Made by a program: the position numbers and the translations under genes
Shown here: piece after piece, positions 51,455 to 61,117 of the stretch
Layout of the letters: each line of letters begins with the position of its first letter
Position numbering within the stretch: position 1 is the first letter of the stretch
The notes under the pieces: model-generated
The model's database searches: none
Seen by the model: the letters and a program-made list of their open reading frames with translations, nothing else
What the model was told of the DNA's origin: nothing
Source of the DNA: Lachnospiraceae bacterium UBA1712
GTDB lineage: Bacteria > Bacillota > Clostridia > Lachnospirales > Lachnospiraceae
Assembly (NCBI GenBank): GCA_002317175.1
Contig: DCJA01000035.1
Coordinates: forward strand, 1 to 64,000
DNA: 64,000 nt
Reading direction: 5' to 3'

Positions 51455-52723
51455 TTAGTATGGACCACTGTAGAGTTGCTTTGCAAGTGCCACCATGTCC
51501 TCTACATCAGATGCTGCTATTGTTTCATAGCAGGAATGCATCGCCAGCTGCGCTATACCTATGTCCGCAGTTGAGACTGGAACCTGATTAGCTGACAGAT
51601 TGCCCAGTGTAGAGCCTCCAGCCATGTCTGATCTGTTGTGGAAGGTCTGAAGACTGATATTGCACTGTTTGGCCAGCCTGTTGACTACTGCCGCTGATGC
51701 ACCATCTGTTGTATATTTCTGATTACCTGCAAACTTTACTACTACACCCTTTCCCAACAATGGTTTGTTGGTCTGATCGCATTTGTCAGGATAGTTTGGA
51801 TGTAGGGCATGTGCATTATCTGCTGATAACATAAATGAGTCTGCCACTGCTCTGTGATAGTCTTCCCTGCTAAGCCCCGCTGAATCAGCAATTCTCTCCA
51901 TTGTATCCTTCAAAAAGGTAGAGCATGCTCCCTGAATAGTTGATGAGCCGACCTCCTCATTGTCAAATACCGCATGAAGCTTTATCGAATTGTCATTATC
52001 CTTTGAATCTATAAGTGCCATTAAAGATGAATACGAGCTGGCAAGGTCATCTAACTTTGCTGATGCAATAAACTCTTCTTCAGCTCCCCAGCGCAAAGCC
52101 CGGTCACGATTATACAGATATAGATCATGTCCTGTAATCTGTTCCTTAGTAACGCCAGCTTCCTTAGCAATTATGTCCATAAGATCTATATCAGGATTAA
52201 TGGTCATAAGTGCCAGCATATCCTTCTGAATGTTCCACTCATATCCCTTGTTAATATCTCTGTTCATGTGAATTGCCAAACTTGGAATCATGCAAATATT
52301 TCTATTTATGTTAACCAGTCTCGCATTTTCTTCACCTTCAACATATATTCTTCCCGCAACTGAAAGAGGTCTGTCTATCCAACAGTGCAATATGGAACCA
52401 CCATAGCCTTCCACATTGAGCTTAACATAGTAATTCTCCACCTTAATATCAGGATTATTCTTTATTCTAAAGCAGGGTGAATCACTATGTGTTGCCATAA
52501 TACTGAACTTCACATTTTCCATCTTCTTAGGAATTGAAAAAGCAATCAACGATGACATATTGCGGTTAACATAATATTTATTCCCTGGAACAATATCCCA
52601 TTTTTCATTTTCCTTTAGTTGCTTATATCCTGCTTCCTTTAAAAGTCTGGTCTGCACATCTATCACGTGATATACAGATGCACTTTCATCCAGATAACTC
52701 ATCAATCGTTCTGCGTAACTCAT
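51455..52723 (-). CDS. M18-family aspartyl-type aminopeptidase
   Basis: Cytosolic zinc aminopeptidase of 422 residues. Ligand and catalytic motifs: ATHSDSPCFRIK (His and Asp), SAKLDDLASSY (bridging Asp), FDNEEVGSSTIQGA (catalytic Glu pair) and SADNAHALHPN, with TFHNRSDMAGGSTLGN near the C-terminus. M18 enzymes cut acidic or other N-terminal residues from peptides. The ribosome site is weak. Two TTATGTTAAC variants lie in the gene. Upstream gap 52724-53005 holds no gene. Confidence 0.92.
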   Translation of the reverse strand: MSYAERLMSYLDESASVYHVIDVQTRLLKEAGYKQLKENEKWDIVPGNKYYVNRNMSSLIAFSIPKKMENVKFSIMATHSDSPCFRIKNNPDIKVENYYVKLNVEGYGGSILHCWIDRPLSVAGRIYVEGEENARLVNINRNICMIPSLAIHMNRDINKGYEWNIQKDMLALMTINPDIDLMDIIAKEAGVTKEQITGHDLYLYNRDRALRWGAEEEFIASAKLDDLASSYSSLMALIDSKDNDNSIKLHAVFDNEEVGSSTIQGACSTFLKDTMERIADSAGLSREDYHRAVADSFMLSADNAHALHPNYPDKCDQTNKPLLGKGVVVKFAGNQKYTTDGASAAVVNRLAKQCNISLQTFHNRSDMAGGSTLGNLSANQVPVSTADIGIAQLAMHSCYETIAASDVEDMVALAKQLYSGPY

Positions 52724-53005
52724 AATTTTTTCTGCCTTATTATTTGTATTTACTACCCTTAGGTTATTTACTATTCTATTCTATAGCTGTTTTAATCACA
52801 AGCATCTTATTTTTCAAAAATCAGCTAATCTATGCTTATTATCACCCTAAGCTGCAATTAAAGTTCATTATTTTGTCATATTAGTAATATACCTGAATGC
52901 CCATTAATGATAGGATATATTCATAAGGGCTTTTACACATTTAGCTTTGATGCGCACAAAAGACCTTTCACCGTAATAAGAAATATGTAAAATAGGAGAA
53001 ATATA

Positions 53006-53581
53006 ATGAAAAATGTTGATGTAATCTATATCAAAAAATACTACGACAAGCTCTGTCGTCTTTGTGATCTTCTGGATGAAAATGAACTTTGGAACAGTCC
53101 TGAATTCGGCTGTGTATCACTTAAAAGTATCTATAGACACAATCTTGCTGAATTTCTGATGTACCTCTCTTCATCTGATGGTTTTATCACAGATGAGGAA
53201 GCTCAGATGTACAATGAAGTAACAGGCTTTAGTGGCAATATTGAGAAGATGGTTGAATACATCAATGAAAATGATATATATTCCGCAAGATTTGAAAATG
53301 AAATACCACTCATTTTCCGTCTTTTAAAAGAATGTGAAATGACAGCCATGAACGAGAACAAATGCATTACCATTAACCTCAACAGATCCTTTACTGAGTT
53401 GTTTGCAGATTTCTTTGCACTTATAGCAGATGTCTTCATTGAGGTTGACGGCGAGGTTGCATGGCCTGAGATGGAAGACTCCAATATTTATTTAAATACA
53501 ATTAAAAAATATATTAGTAAGGGAACTAAGACTATAGATGACTACTACAATATGATTGATTCTCTGGAAATAGCAGGTTAA
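53006..53581 (+). CDS. TerB-like protein of unknown function
   Basis: A 191-residue acidic, helical protein. The segment FLMYLSSSDGFITDEEAQMYNEVTG is like the DG-x-Ile-x-x-x-E motif of TerB domains, which are linked to stress and metal responses. The rest is not recognised. AGGAGA ribosome site. It lies alone between the M18 gene (divergent) and a bidirectional terminator. TerB assignment is tentative. Confidence 0.55.
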   Translation: MKNVDVIYIKKYYDKLCRLCDLLDENELWNSPEFGCVSLKSIYRHNLAEFLMYLSSSDGFITDEEAQMYNEVTGFSGNIEKMVEYINENDIYSARFENEIPLIFRLLKECEMTAMNENKCITINLNRSFTELFADFFALIADVFIEVDGEVAWPEMEDSNIYLNTIKKYISKGTKTIDDYYNMIDSLEIAG

Positions 53582-53608
53582 TACAAAATACAATTAATTC
53601 CTTTCACT

Positions 53609-53639
53609 AAAAGAAGCTTCAGTAAACGAAGCTTCTTTT
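53609..53639. terminator. Bidirectional terminator
   Basis: Perfect 12-bp stem AAAAGAAGCTTC / GAAGCTTCTTTT with a 7-base loop. Serves the TerB-like gene (plus) and the YjbR-MGMT gene (minus). Confidence 0.9.
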
Positions 53640-53649
53640 GCTTTGTCTT

Positions 53650-54285
53650 CTAAATTTTCATGGCATATTTGCTCAGGTCGACCCTGCCATTCACCACCTC
53701 AATGCCATCTGCTTCAAGAAGACGCTGCTGTTCACCAGCTCCTCCAAATGCGAATTCTCCGCTAAGTTCTCCCTTGGAATTAACAACACGATAGCAGGGA
53801 ATTGAATCAGGATCTGGATTCTTATGAAGCGCATTGCCTACGGCCCTGCTCATCTTATTATTCCCAGCCATGTCTGCAACCATACCATATGTTGCTACAC
53901 AGCCTCTGGGAATCTGCTTGACCGCATTATAGATTCGCCTGGTTGCTGAGTCTGATATCAGATCATAGCTCTCTCCTATCATCATCTTCAGATCCTTATC
54001 TGCTATAGTTCCGTCCATTACTACTGAATTCCAGTGTTCTTTATTCTGATGATAGCCTGGCATAACAGACTTATAGATATCCCTCCATACATAGGCCTGC
54101 ATAGGATCAACCTTAAGGTTAATCCAGATTTTTCCATCCTTCTTGTAGGTCCATAAAAAGGCTTTTTTATTATGCTTATATCTGACCAGCTGCCAGTTAG
54201 GATCATGAAAGGGCGCATCCTGATATGTATCAGGAAATGACAGTCCATATTTTAACAGTTCTTCTCTCGTCCAAATCTTGCCCAT
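53650..54285 (-). CDS. YjbR/MmcQ domain fused to MGMT-like DNA-binding domain
   Basis: A 211-residue fusion. Residues 1-115 are a MmcQ/YjbR domain (LSFPDTYQDAPFHDPNWQL, WINLKVDP, VMPGYHQNKEHWNSV). Residues 118-211 are the C-terminal domain of O6-methylguanine-DNA methyltransferases: IPRGCVATYGMVADMAGN and SRAVGNALHKNP, with the active-site motif PCYRVV, where PCHRVV is standard. The Cys is kept but the usual His is Tyr. Without the N-terminal MGMT domain it may be a repair enzyme or an alkyltransferase-like sensor. GGTGAAGAG ribosome site. Confidence 0.82.
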   Translation of the reverse strand: MGKIWTREELLKYGLSFPDTYQDAPFHDPNWQLVRYKHNKKAFLWTYKKDGKIWINLKVDPMQAYVWRDIYKSVMPGYHQNKEHWNSVVMDGTIADKDLKMMIGESYDLISDSATRRIYNAVKQIPRGCVATYGMVADMAGNNKMSRAVGNALHKNPDPDSIPCYRVVNSKGELSGEFAFGGAGEQQRLLEADGIEVVNGRVDLSKYAMKI

Positions 54286-54513
54286 TTTCTCTTCACCTGC
54301 CTCAAACTGATAACATTTCTAAAACTAACACATTATGTTTAATATTTTAAGATTTGCTATTTTTCTCTTGTATAAAGTCATTATATCTATGCCTGTATAT
54401 TAGTACAATAGTGCTCATAGTCATTGACTTCAAATTATATTATAATAGTAAAAATGGTGTTTTGATCCATTGAATAATACATAAAATAATAACTACAAAT
54501 GAGGATGTTTACC
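54286..54513 (+). promoter_or_regulatory. Intergenic control region of the GH31-araC operon
   Basis: AT-rich region between the divergent YjbR-MGMT and GH31 genes. TTGACT and TATAAT occur in the sequence TTGACTTCAAATTATAT followed by TATAAT, but only 11 bp apart, so no textbook sigma-A promoter can be called. Probably contains the AraC target; I see no clear direct repeat. No gene found here. Confidence 0.3.
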
Positions 54514-56535
54514 ATGAGATTTGAAAATGATAACAACGCATTAGTTTTTTACACCAAAGGTGAAATGTGCAGAATTGAAAGCTGGGGGGATGACTCTCTC
54601 CGTGTTCGTTCAACAATGCTTGGAAAGTTCACTGGCAATGCCTGGGCACTTACTGAATCCATTCCACAGGGAAGCGCAAAAGTAGATATCTACGAGGAGG
54701 ATTTCTGGGTAGGTGATGGCACTATTACAAAGCAGCCAGTTGCCAGCATTACCAATGGCAGAATTAAGGCTGTTGTCAATTTTGCAGGTGTTATGCGATT
54801 CTATAGAGACGATAAGCTTATTCTTCAGGAGTATTTCCGTAGCTATGGCGGTACTATCTCCAAGGAAAGCCGCTGCCTTAAGACTATTAACCGTGAATGG
54901 AAGGGTATCATCGGAGGCAGTGAATACTCTCTTAATCTTAAGTTTGAAAGTAATAAAGATGAAAAGATATTTGGTATGGGACAGTATCAGCAGGAAAATA
55001 TGGACCTCAAGGGCTGCATTCTTGAGCTTGCTCAGAGAAACTCACAGATATCTGTTCCATTTGCAGTATCCAGTCTTGGCTATGGCTTCTTATGGAACAA
55101 TCCAGCAGTAGGTCAGGTCGTATTTGGTAACAACATGACTGAATGGGTAGCCAGATCTACAAAAGAGATGGATTACTGGATAACTGTTGCTGATGCACCA
55201 AAGGATATCCTTAAAAACTATACAGATGTTACAGGCCGCGCTCAGATGTTCCCTGAAGACCTTATGGGACTGTGGCAGTGTAAGCTTCGTTACAGGACTC
55301 AGGACGAAGTTCTTACTGTTGCCCGTCAGTACCAGAAGGAAGGGATTAAGATTGACCAGATAGTAATCGACTTCTTCCACTGGACAGTTCAGGGCGACTG
55401 GAAATTCGACACTCTCTATTGGCCAGATCCTAAGGCTATGGTTGATGAGCTTCACTCAATGGGAATCAAGGTTATCGTATCAGTATGGCCTTCTGTAGAC
55501 AGAAAGAGTGAGAACTTCTACCCTATGCTCGAGAAGGGACTTCTGATTAAAACAGAGCGTGGTGCTGCTCAGACCTATGATTATCAGGGTGACTGCGTTG
55601 AAATAGATCCATTTAATCCTGAAACAAGAAAATATGTATGGGAAGTATGTAAGAAGAACTATTACGATTTTGGAATAGATGCATTCTGGCTTGATAATTC
55701 GGAGCCTGATTACGGAGTATATGATTTTGAGAACTACCGCTACTGTGATGGCCCTGCCCTTTCTATCAGCAATATCTATCCTCAGATGTACAGCAGAGTC
55801 TTCTATGATGAGATGAAGGATCTGGGCAAGCCAGTTGTTAATCTTCTTCGTTGTGCATGGGCTGGTTCTCAGAAATATGGCAATGTCGTATGGTCTGGTG
55901 ATGTTCCAAGTACCTTCGAGGCCTTTTATGATCAGCTTCAGTGTGGTCTTAATATGGGTCTTGCTGGTATTCCATGGTGGACAACAGATATCGGTGGTTT
56001 CATGACAGATGATGTAAACGATCCTGATTTCAGACAGCTTCTTATTCGCTGGTATCAGTTTGCTGTATACTCTGCAGTACTTCGTATGCATGGAGACCGT
56101 GGTCCTTACAATATTCCAGCACTTGATGACAGAGACTGGGGTGGCGGATACCTTCATACTGGTCAGCCAAATGAGCTTTGGAGCTATGGTGAAGACAACT
56201 ACGCTATAATGAAGAAGTATTATGATATTCGTATCGATATGCACGATTATATTAAGAGCCTCTATGAAGAAGCTACAGTTAACGGCTCTCCTCTTATTCG
56301 TGCAATGTTCTACGAATTCCCTGAGGATAAAGAATGCTGGTCACTCCAGGATCAGTATATGTTTGGTAGCAAATATCTTGTTGCTCCAATCTTTAAGCTT
56401 AATCAGTTTGAGCGAGAAGTATATCTTCCAGCTGGAAATTGGAAACTTACTTCAACCGGAGAAGTTTATACAGGCAATCGTCGTGTAACAGTTGACGCAC
56501 CAATTGATTACTCTCCTGTATTTGAATTAGTGTAA
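54514..56535 (+). CDS. GH31 alpha-glucosidase/alpha-xylosidase
   Basis: Glycoside hydrolase family 31 enzyme of about 673 residues without a signal peptide, thus cytoplasmic. An N-terminal beta-sandwich is followed by the barrel: nucleophile Asp in AFWLDNSEPDYG (about residue 393) and acid/base Asp in VVWSGDVPSTF (about 461). MHGDRGPYNIP and FGSKYLVAPIF are further family motifs. Sequence plan suggests an alpha-xylosidase or alpha-glucosidase; specificity cannot be read. The ATG at 54514 has GAGG upstream. It is followed after 11 bp by an AraC regulator. Confidence 0.9.
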   Translation: MRFENDNNALVFYTKGEMCRIESWGDDSLRVRSTMLGKFTGNAWALTESIPQGSAKVDIYEEDFWVGDGTITKQPVASITNGRIKAVVNFAGVMRFYRDDKLILQEYFRSYGGTISKESRCLKTINREWKGIIGGSEYSLNLKFESNKDEKIFGMGQYQQENMDLKGCILELAQRNSQISVPFAVSSLGYGFLWNNPAVGQVVFGNNMTEWVARSTKEMDYWITVADAPKDILKNYTDVTGRAQMFPEDLMGLWQCKLRYRTQDEVLTVARQYQKEGIKIDQIVIDFFHWTVQGDWKFDTLYWPDPKAMVDELHSMGIKVIVSVWPSVDRKSENFYPMLEKGLLIKTERGAAQTYDYQGDCVEIDPFNPETRKYVWEVCKKNYYDFGIDAFWLDNSEPDYGVYDFENYRYCDGPALSISNIYPQMYSRVFYDEMKDLGKPVVNLLRCAWAGSQKYGNVVWSGDVPSTFEAFYDQLQCGLNMGLAGIPWWTTDIGGFMTDDVNDPDFRQLLIRWYQFAVYSAVLRMHGDRGPYNIPALDDRDWGGGYLHTGQPNELWSYGEDNYAIMKKYYDIRIDMHDYIKSLYEEATVNGSPLIRAMFYEFPEDKECWSLQDQYMFGSKYLVAPIFKLNQFEREVYLPAGNWKLTSTGEVYTGNRRVTVDAPIDYSPVFELV

Positions 56536-56546
56536 AGGATTAACCA

Positions 56547-57497
56547 ATGGCAACAAACAATGTTTTTGATTTTTTAGATACTAAGGTTCTGGACAGGATT
56601 CGTTCAGAGAATATTGATTTTATGTCGAGAGTTACCGATGCTGGTCAGGAGTATGTCGACTATCTCAACGACTCTTCTATTCGCATATGGTATAACAAGG
56701 AAACTATCGGTTTCCCTCTACACTGGCACTATGCTGTTGAGGTTATTGCCGTCCTTGAGGATAGCTATACTATCAACACCAAGAGCCGGCAATATGTACT
56801 TAATCCTGGCGATGTTCTGATTATTCCAGCCGGTGAACTGCACGAGATAGAAACCTCTGAATCTGGAAGCCGTCTGATATTTCTCTTCGAATTTCAGACT
56901 ATCTCAAAGCTTGAGGGCTTTGCTGCTTTGATGCCTTATTTTTCACAGCCAGTATACCTTCAGAAAAATGAGACCTCATCTTCTTACAACCGTTGCATAA
57001 GCTTACTAAAGCAGATAGCCCGTGAGTATGCTGATCAGAATCCATTTTTTGAGCTTATTATATACTCAAGATTATTAAGTCTTCTTGTAACCATAGGAAG
57101 ACAAAAAAGAATTGGAAATAAGGAAAATGATGGACTTTTTGATTCAAAGCAGAATGAACTTAACAAGAAACTTTCGATTGCCTTCGAATACATTGACAGT
57201 CATTATGTAGAAGAAATATCTCTTGAAAAAGTGGCTTCCATTTCGGGCTTCAGTAAGTTTCATTTTTCAAGATTATTTAAGCAGTGTTCAGGTCAGAATT
57301 TTCATGAATATTTGTGTTTTAAAAGAGTTCAGGCATCAGAAGTATTACTCCTGAAGCCTGAGATGTCAATTACTGAAATAGCTTTTAAATCTGGTTTTTC
57401 GTCTCTTTCCACCTTTAATCGGGCATTTAAGACTATTAACCAGTGTTCACCTACCGAATATCGTATGCTTTACAGCAAGCTGCCTCAGCAAAGCTAG
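56547..57497 (+). CDS. AraC-family regulator with cupin sensor
   Basis: A 316-residue regulator: N-terminal cupin-like arm (FPLHWHYAVEVIAVLEDSYTI, NPGDVLIIPAGELHEIE) that should bind a sugar, and two C-terminal helix-turn-helix units (SLEKVASISGFSKFHFSRLF, SITEIAFKSGFSSLSTFNRAF). Eleven bp after GH31 with AAAGGAT, so co-transcribed; likely a local activator of the GH31 and perhaps the GH43 operon. The gene overlaps the convergent U32-like gene by four bases at the 3' end. Confidence 0.9.
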   Translation: MATNNVFDFLDTKVLDRIRSENIDFMSRVTDAGQEYVDYLNDSSIRIWYNKETIGFPLHWHYAVEVIAVLEDSYTINTKSRQYVLNPGDVLIIPAGELHEIETSESGSRLIFLFEFQTISKLEGFAALMPYFSQPVYLQKNETSSSYNRCISLLKQIAREYADQNPFFELIIYSRLLSLLVTIGRQKRIGNKENDGLFDSKQNELNKKLSIAFEYIDSHYVEEISLEKVASISGFSKFHFSRLFKQCSGQNFHEYLCFKRVQASEVLLLKPEMSITEIAFKSGFSSLSTFNRAFKTINQCSPTEYRMLYSKLPQQS

Positions 57498-58387
57498 TTC
57501 TTTTTAGTAAGAGAACTTATTGTTTTTTCTATTTTATTTCTTATGAACTCTCTATGCTCATCCTTAACAAGATAGTAGATATATGAGTCCATAACCATTT
57601 CCTTTGGAAGTCCTCTTCCAACCAGTTTGAAATTGACATAGCCTCTGTCTATATAGGACTCAATTTCTTCATTGGATATAAAGGATGGTCTCTTCATACA
57701 TTCATTAAAGCTGGGAATCGTTTTTCTGTTAGGACAGTCAAAGACGGTTCCCTTATCATATGTAAGCTGCATCAGCGACTCATCTTTATAATGCTCTGTA
57801 CGCTTTGGACAGTTTGGATAGCAGATCTCATCCACCAGTATTTCCACCCTTGAAGCCTCTGGCTCAAGTGCCTTCAGTACCTCTTCATTGTGATTCAGAT
57901 CATAATCAAGCACCACCATAAAATAACCATTGGCAAGCTCATTTTGCATTCCCTCAAGCGTTGTGATTCTCTTGGTAGTTGATGAAATATACTCAAAATC
58001 AGGATAGTTGGCCTTCAGGTATTCTTCCAGCGGCTTTGCATTGACAAGAACCTGATTCTTGCCATTATTGGCAATATCCATAATCATATTGCAATAGGTG
58101 TCGTATACATGCTTCTCTTCGAGCAAAGAATTGGTCCAGGTAAATCTTACCGGCACGCCAAACCTGTTAAAAGTCGAGATAATAGACTCAATATCCTTCT
58201 TACAGCTTATGCCATGTACAAATCTTCCGCCATTCCATATTGCACCTGGAAACGTGCCATATACAGAGCCTACACGGTATCCGTCCCTGAACTTCTCTGG
58301 ATACTGTTGCATAAGATTAACTATTATCTGGTTTAAATAGAAATTCACAAAGAAACCTGGTAGATGCCAGTATACTTCTTTTGCCAT
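57494..58387 (-). CDS. U32-like protein, paralogue 1
   Basis: A 297-residue protein paralogous to the next gene. The pattern WHLPGFFVNFYLNQIIV, DIANNGKNQVLVN, VDEICYPNCPKRTEHY and YVNFKLVGRG recalls U32/UbiV-type barrels (CxxxCP then His, and the closing FKLxGR), which usually carry a 4Fe-4S cluster. Key cysteines include CYPNC and several more. Function in a sugar locus unknown. GAGGGAC ribosome site. In operon downstream of GH43 and its paralogue. Family call by eye only. Confidence 0.55.
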   Translation of the reverse strand: MAKEVYWHLPGFFVNFYLNQIIVNLMQQYPEKFRDGYRVGSVYGTFPGAIWNGGRFVHGISCKKDIESIISTFNRFGVPVRFTWTNSLLEEKHVYDTYCNMIMDIANNGKNQVLVNAKPLEEYLKANYPDFEYISSTTKRITTLEGMQNELANGYFMVVLDYDLNHNEEVLKALEPEASRVEILVDEICYPNCPKRTEHYKDESLMQLTYDKGTVFDCPNRKTIPSFNECMKRPSFISNEEIESYIDRGYVNFKLVGRGLPKEMVMDSYIYYLVKDEHREFIRNKIEKTISSLTKKN

Positions 58388-58492
58388 TTTTGTCCCTCAT
58401 TTTTATTCACTGACCTAAGCTACAGTCTGAATTTACCTAATGCAAATACACCCCATTGCCTAAGTTTACCAACCGCAGACTCGTTTCTTAGC

Positions 58493-59446
58493 TTAAGGCC
58501 ATCTGCTTGGCTTTGGCTTCTGGATAGAGAATATTCCTGCGCTGTCAAGATTCTTAATCAGAAGAAGTCTTGCCTGACCTACGAACTCTGGCTTAATCAT
58601 GTAAAAGCAGTAGGTATCAATCAATGAGAACAGATATGCTGTTCTACCTTCGATTTTGAAGTTGGTGATACCTGCTGGCACATACTTATTCCAGATATCA
58701 TCTGGTGAGATATATGTTGGATATTCCTGAATATTGTGAATGCAGTTATGGTCACCATACTTGCAATACCAAGGCTCTACAGGTTTTTTCTGACCTACAG
58801 GAAGATTTCTGTTCTCAAGAATAACTCTCTGATTTCTTCCTACATGCTTATAGTGCTCTCCTCTTCTTGGGCAGGCTGGCTCACAAAGAGTGTTAACCAG
58901 TACCTCAAGCTTTTCTGGCTTTTCAATCTGATTGATAAGGTCCCATCTGTTATTGAGGTTATAATCCAGTACCACGTACTTATAGTCTCTGTTTATTTCT
59001 GCATTAAGCTGCTCAATATTCTTGATTTCCTTACAGGTTGAGCTGTTATATTCAAAGTTAGGATACTTTTCTCTTAAATATTTTTCCAGTCTCTGATCCA
59101 TGATAATAACTTCATTTTTGCCATTGTTTGCGGCATCCATACAGAAGTTACAGAATGGATCTTCAAAATCAGCTTCCTCAAGACATGGATTGGTAAATGT
59201 ATATCTGATTGGAATTCCCTGGTCATTTACAGATTTAATTACATTTTTGATATAATTACTGTCACACTGATCATCAGCTATAAGTCTTCCGCCATTCCAC
59301 AGAGCATAAGGAAATGTTCCGAAAAATGAACCAATCTCTACTCCTTCTCTAAAGAATTCAGGATGTGTCTTTAACATACTCACCCAAAACATATTAAGTG
59401 GATAATTATATCTAAGTCCCGGCAAATGAAATCTTACTGCTGCCAT
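58493..59446 (-). CDS. U32-like protein, paralogue 2
   Basis: A 317-residue paralogue of the downstream gene. Shared blocks: RFHLPGLRYNYPLNMFWVSML, FFGTFPYALWNGGR, DAANNGKNEVIIM, LVNTLCEPACPRRGEHY and GITNFKIEGR. Additional cysteines (WYCKYGDHNC) are present. The architecture is U32/UbiV-like with a possible iron-sulfur cluster. A strong AGGAGGAG ribosome site lies just after the GH43 stop (12 bp gap). A role in processing or sensing a product of GH43 is only a guess from position. Confidence 0.55.
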   Translation of the reverse strand: MAAVRFHLPGLRYNYPLNMFWVSMLKTHPEFFREGVEIGSFFGTFPYALWNGGRLIADDQCDSNYIKNVIKSVNDQGIPIRYTFTNPCLEEADFEDPFCNFCMDAANNGKNEVIIMDQRLEKYLREKYPNFEYNSSTCKEIKNIEQLNAEINRDYKYVVLDYNLNNRWDLINQIEKPEKLEVLVNTLCEPACPRRGEHYKHVGRNQRVILENRNLPVGQKKPVEPWYCKYGDHNCIHNIQEYPTYISPDDIWNKYVPAGITNFKIEGRTAYLFSLIDTYCFYMIKPEFVGQARLLLIKNLDSAGIFSIQKPKPSRWP

Positions 59447-59458
59447 ATCTAACTCCTC

Positions 59459-61009
59459 CTATCTACTAAGTGGTCTGTATGAGAATGATTTAAAGCTTGC
59501 ATATACATTCTCAGCTTCTTCCTGTTTCTGTTCTTCCTCAAGTCCTGCAAAAATACCTACTGTGCAGCCCACAAAACCTCCTGCCGCTTCAGTAGACAGA
59601 CCTGATATATCAATATCTTTAATAAGTGCCTCCATCTGATTGCCTTCTCCTATAAACACTGAGCCCTTTAAGCCTCTAACAGAGAACATCAGGGACACGT
59701 TATTGTAAGCAGCTATATCATTGGAAAGCTTTTCTTCCTTACCCTCTGTCTTTAATATTACAGTGGCATGAACTCCTGCAAATTCCACATAAAGCTGATT
59801 CTTCTCATTCTGATAGAGCATTATTCCTGCTTTTGCACCATAATATAATTCTTTGGTTCTTAGTACAGCTACTGCATCAAAATTATGTGCATCCTGTCTG
59901 ATTCCAAGGTATGAACGCTTCTCACAGCACTTTAGTGCAAGTCCATCCTCACCTACAAAACACATATCTCCTTGCGGTGTACCCGGTGTAATAAATGCCA
60001 AAGGCAGCTTGCTAATACCAGTGAATTCATAATGCTTGTCTGCTGCTGGCCATAAGCTTTCATCACTTTCTGGTATGCTTTCATTCAGATTAATAATTAC
60101 ATCATTGGATATCTGTCCAAATCCAGGATTAACTACTGGCCATCCGTCTTCCCACATTACACGGGCTAAAAAAGTTTCCCTTCCAAGTGTTGTTGCACCC
60201 TTTAATGGTCTGCTGGCCAGTAATACCATATACCAGTCTCCATTGGATGCCTGAAACATATCCGCATGTCCTACGCCCTGAATTGGATACATCTTTCCCA
60301 AATATCTGTGACTAAAAATAGGATTATTACTGTTTGGCTCAAATGGTCCGTATATATTTCTTGATCTAACCACGCTGACAGCGCCGCTTTGCCCCATTCC
60401 GCCCTCTGAATGCAACAAGTAGTAATAATCACCTACCTTATACATATGTGGGCCAGAAGGCCAGTTTACGCCCTTCATGGTACCATTCCATACATCAACA
60501 GGATTTCCTATCAACTGACCGCTTTTTATATCAAATTCCTGGGTAAAGATAAACCAGTCTCCATCATATCTTTGTCCCTTTGGATTTGGATGAACTGCTG
60601 TATAATAGCATTTACCATCGTCATCAAAGAAAAGAGATGGCTCCACGCCCTGAGCACCTTCAATATAATATGGTTCAGACCAGGGACCTTTAGGATCCTT
60701 CGCCGTAATAATAAAATTACCACCATATGCAGAATTGGTGCATACTATATAAAATATACCTTCATGGTATCTGATTGTTGGTGCCAGAATACCTCTGGAC
60801 ATCTGATTATCAGGCACTGGTAACTGAGTTACTCTGTTTAATGCATTTCCAATCTGCTCCCAATTAGCCAGATCTTTGCTGTGCATCACTGGAAGACCAG
60901 GGAAATATGCAAAGGATGAATTGACTATATAATAATCATCTCCCACCGCCACAATGGATGGGTCAGGATAAAAGCCTGGCAAAATTGGATTATTTGCTCT
61001 TACAGACAT
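59459..61009 (-). CDS. GH43-type beta-xylosidase/arabinofuranosidase with altered catalytic residues
   Basis: A five-bladed propeller of the GH43 family with a C-terminal beta-sandwich, 516 residues, no signal peptide. General base Asp16 in FYPDPS is intact. The pKa-modulating Asp is replaced by Glu (GVEPSLFFDDDG rather than GIDPSLF), and the general acid Glu, normally in EGPHxYK, is Ser (WPSGPHMYK). The DNA is clear at both sites. Other family features are normal, for example HADMFQ and LAPTIRYHEG. Activity therefore may be lost or changed. First gene of the operon with the two U32-like genes; ribosome site AAGAGA. Confidence 0.82.
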   Translation of the reverse strand: MSVRANNPILPGFYPDPSIVAVGDDYYIVNSSFAYFPGLPVMHSKDLANWEQIGNALNRVTQLPVPDNQMSRGILAPTIRYHEGIFYIVCTNSAYGGNFIITAKDPKGPWSEPYYIEGAQGVEPSLFFDDDGKCYYTAVHPNPKGQRYDGDWFIFTQEFDIKSGQLIGNPVDVWNGTMKGVNWPSGPHMYKVGDYYYLLHSEGGMGQSGAVSVVRSRNIYGPFEPNSNNPIFSHRYLGKMYPIQGVGHADMFQASNGDWYMVLLASRPLKGATTLGRETFLARVMWEDGWPVVNPGFGQISNDVIINLNESIPESDESLWPAADKHYEFTGISKLPLAFITPGTPQGDMCFVGEDGLALKCCEKRSYLGIRQDAHNFDAVAVLRTKELYYGAKAGIMLYQNEKNQLYVEFAGVHATVILKTEGKEEKLSNDIAAYNNVSLMFSVRGLKGSVFIGEGNQMEALIKDIDISGLSTEAAGGFVGCTVGIFAGLEEEQKQEEAENVYASFKSFSYRPLSR

Positions 61010-61117
61010 ATAATTCTCTTCTTTCTTAAAAACTGTATATCTAATTACATATTGAGATTATATAACTAATTAAAACTTTATATCTTATTAAAATTATATA
61101 ACCTGTAAATTTTTATC

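Noticed and set aside
57494..61009. Polysaccharide utilisation locus with transporter
   Set aside because: No SusCD, sugar ABC or PTS transporter genes adjoin the GH31/GH43 genes; the ABC genes at 61-64 kb are of MacB/LolD type.
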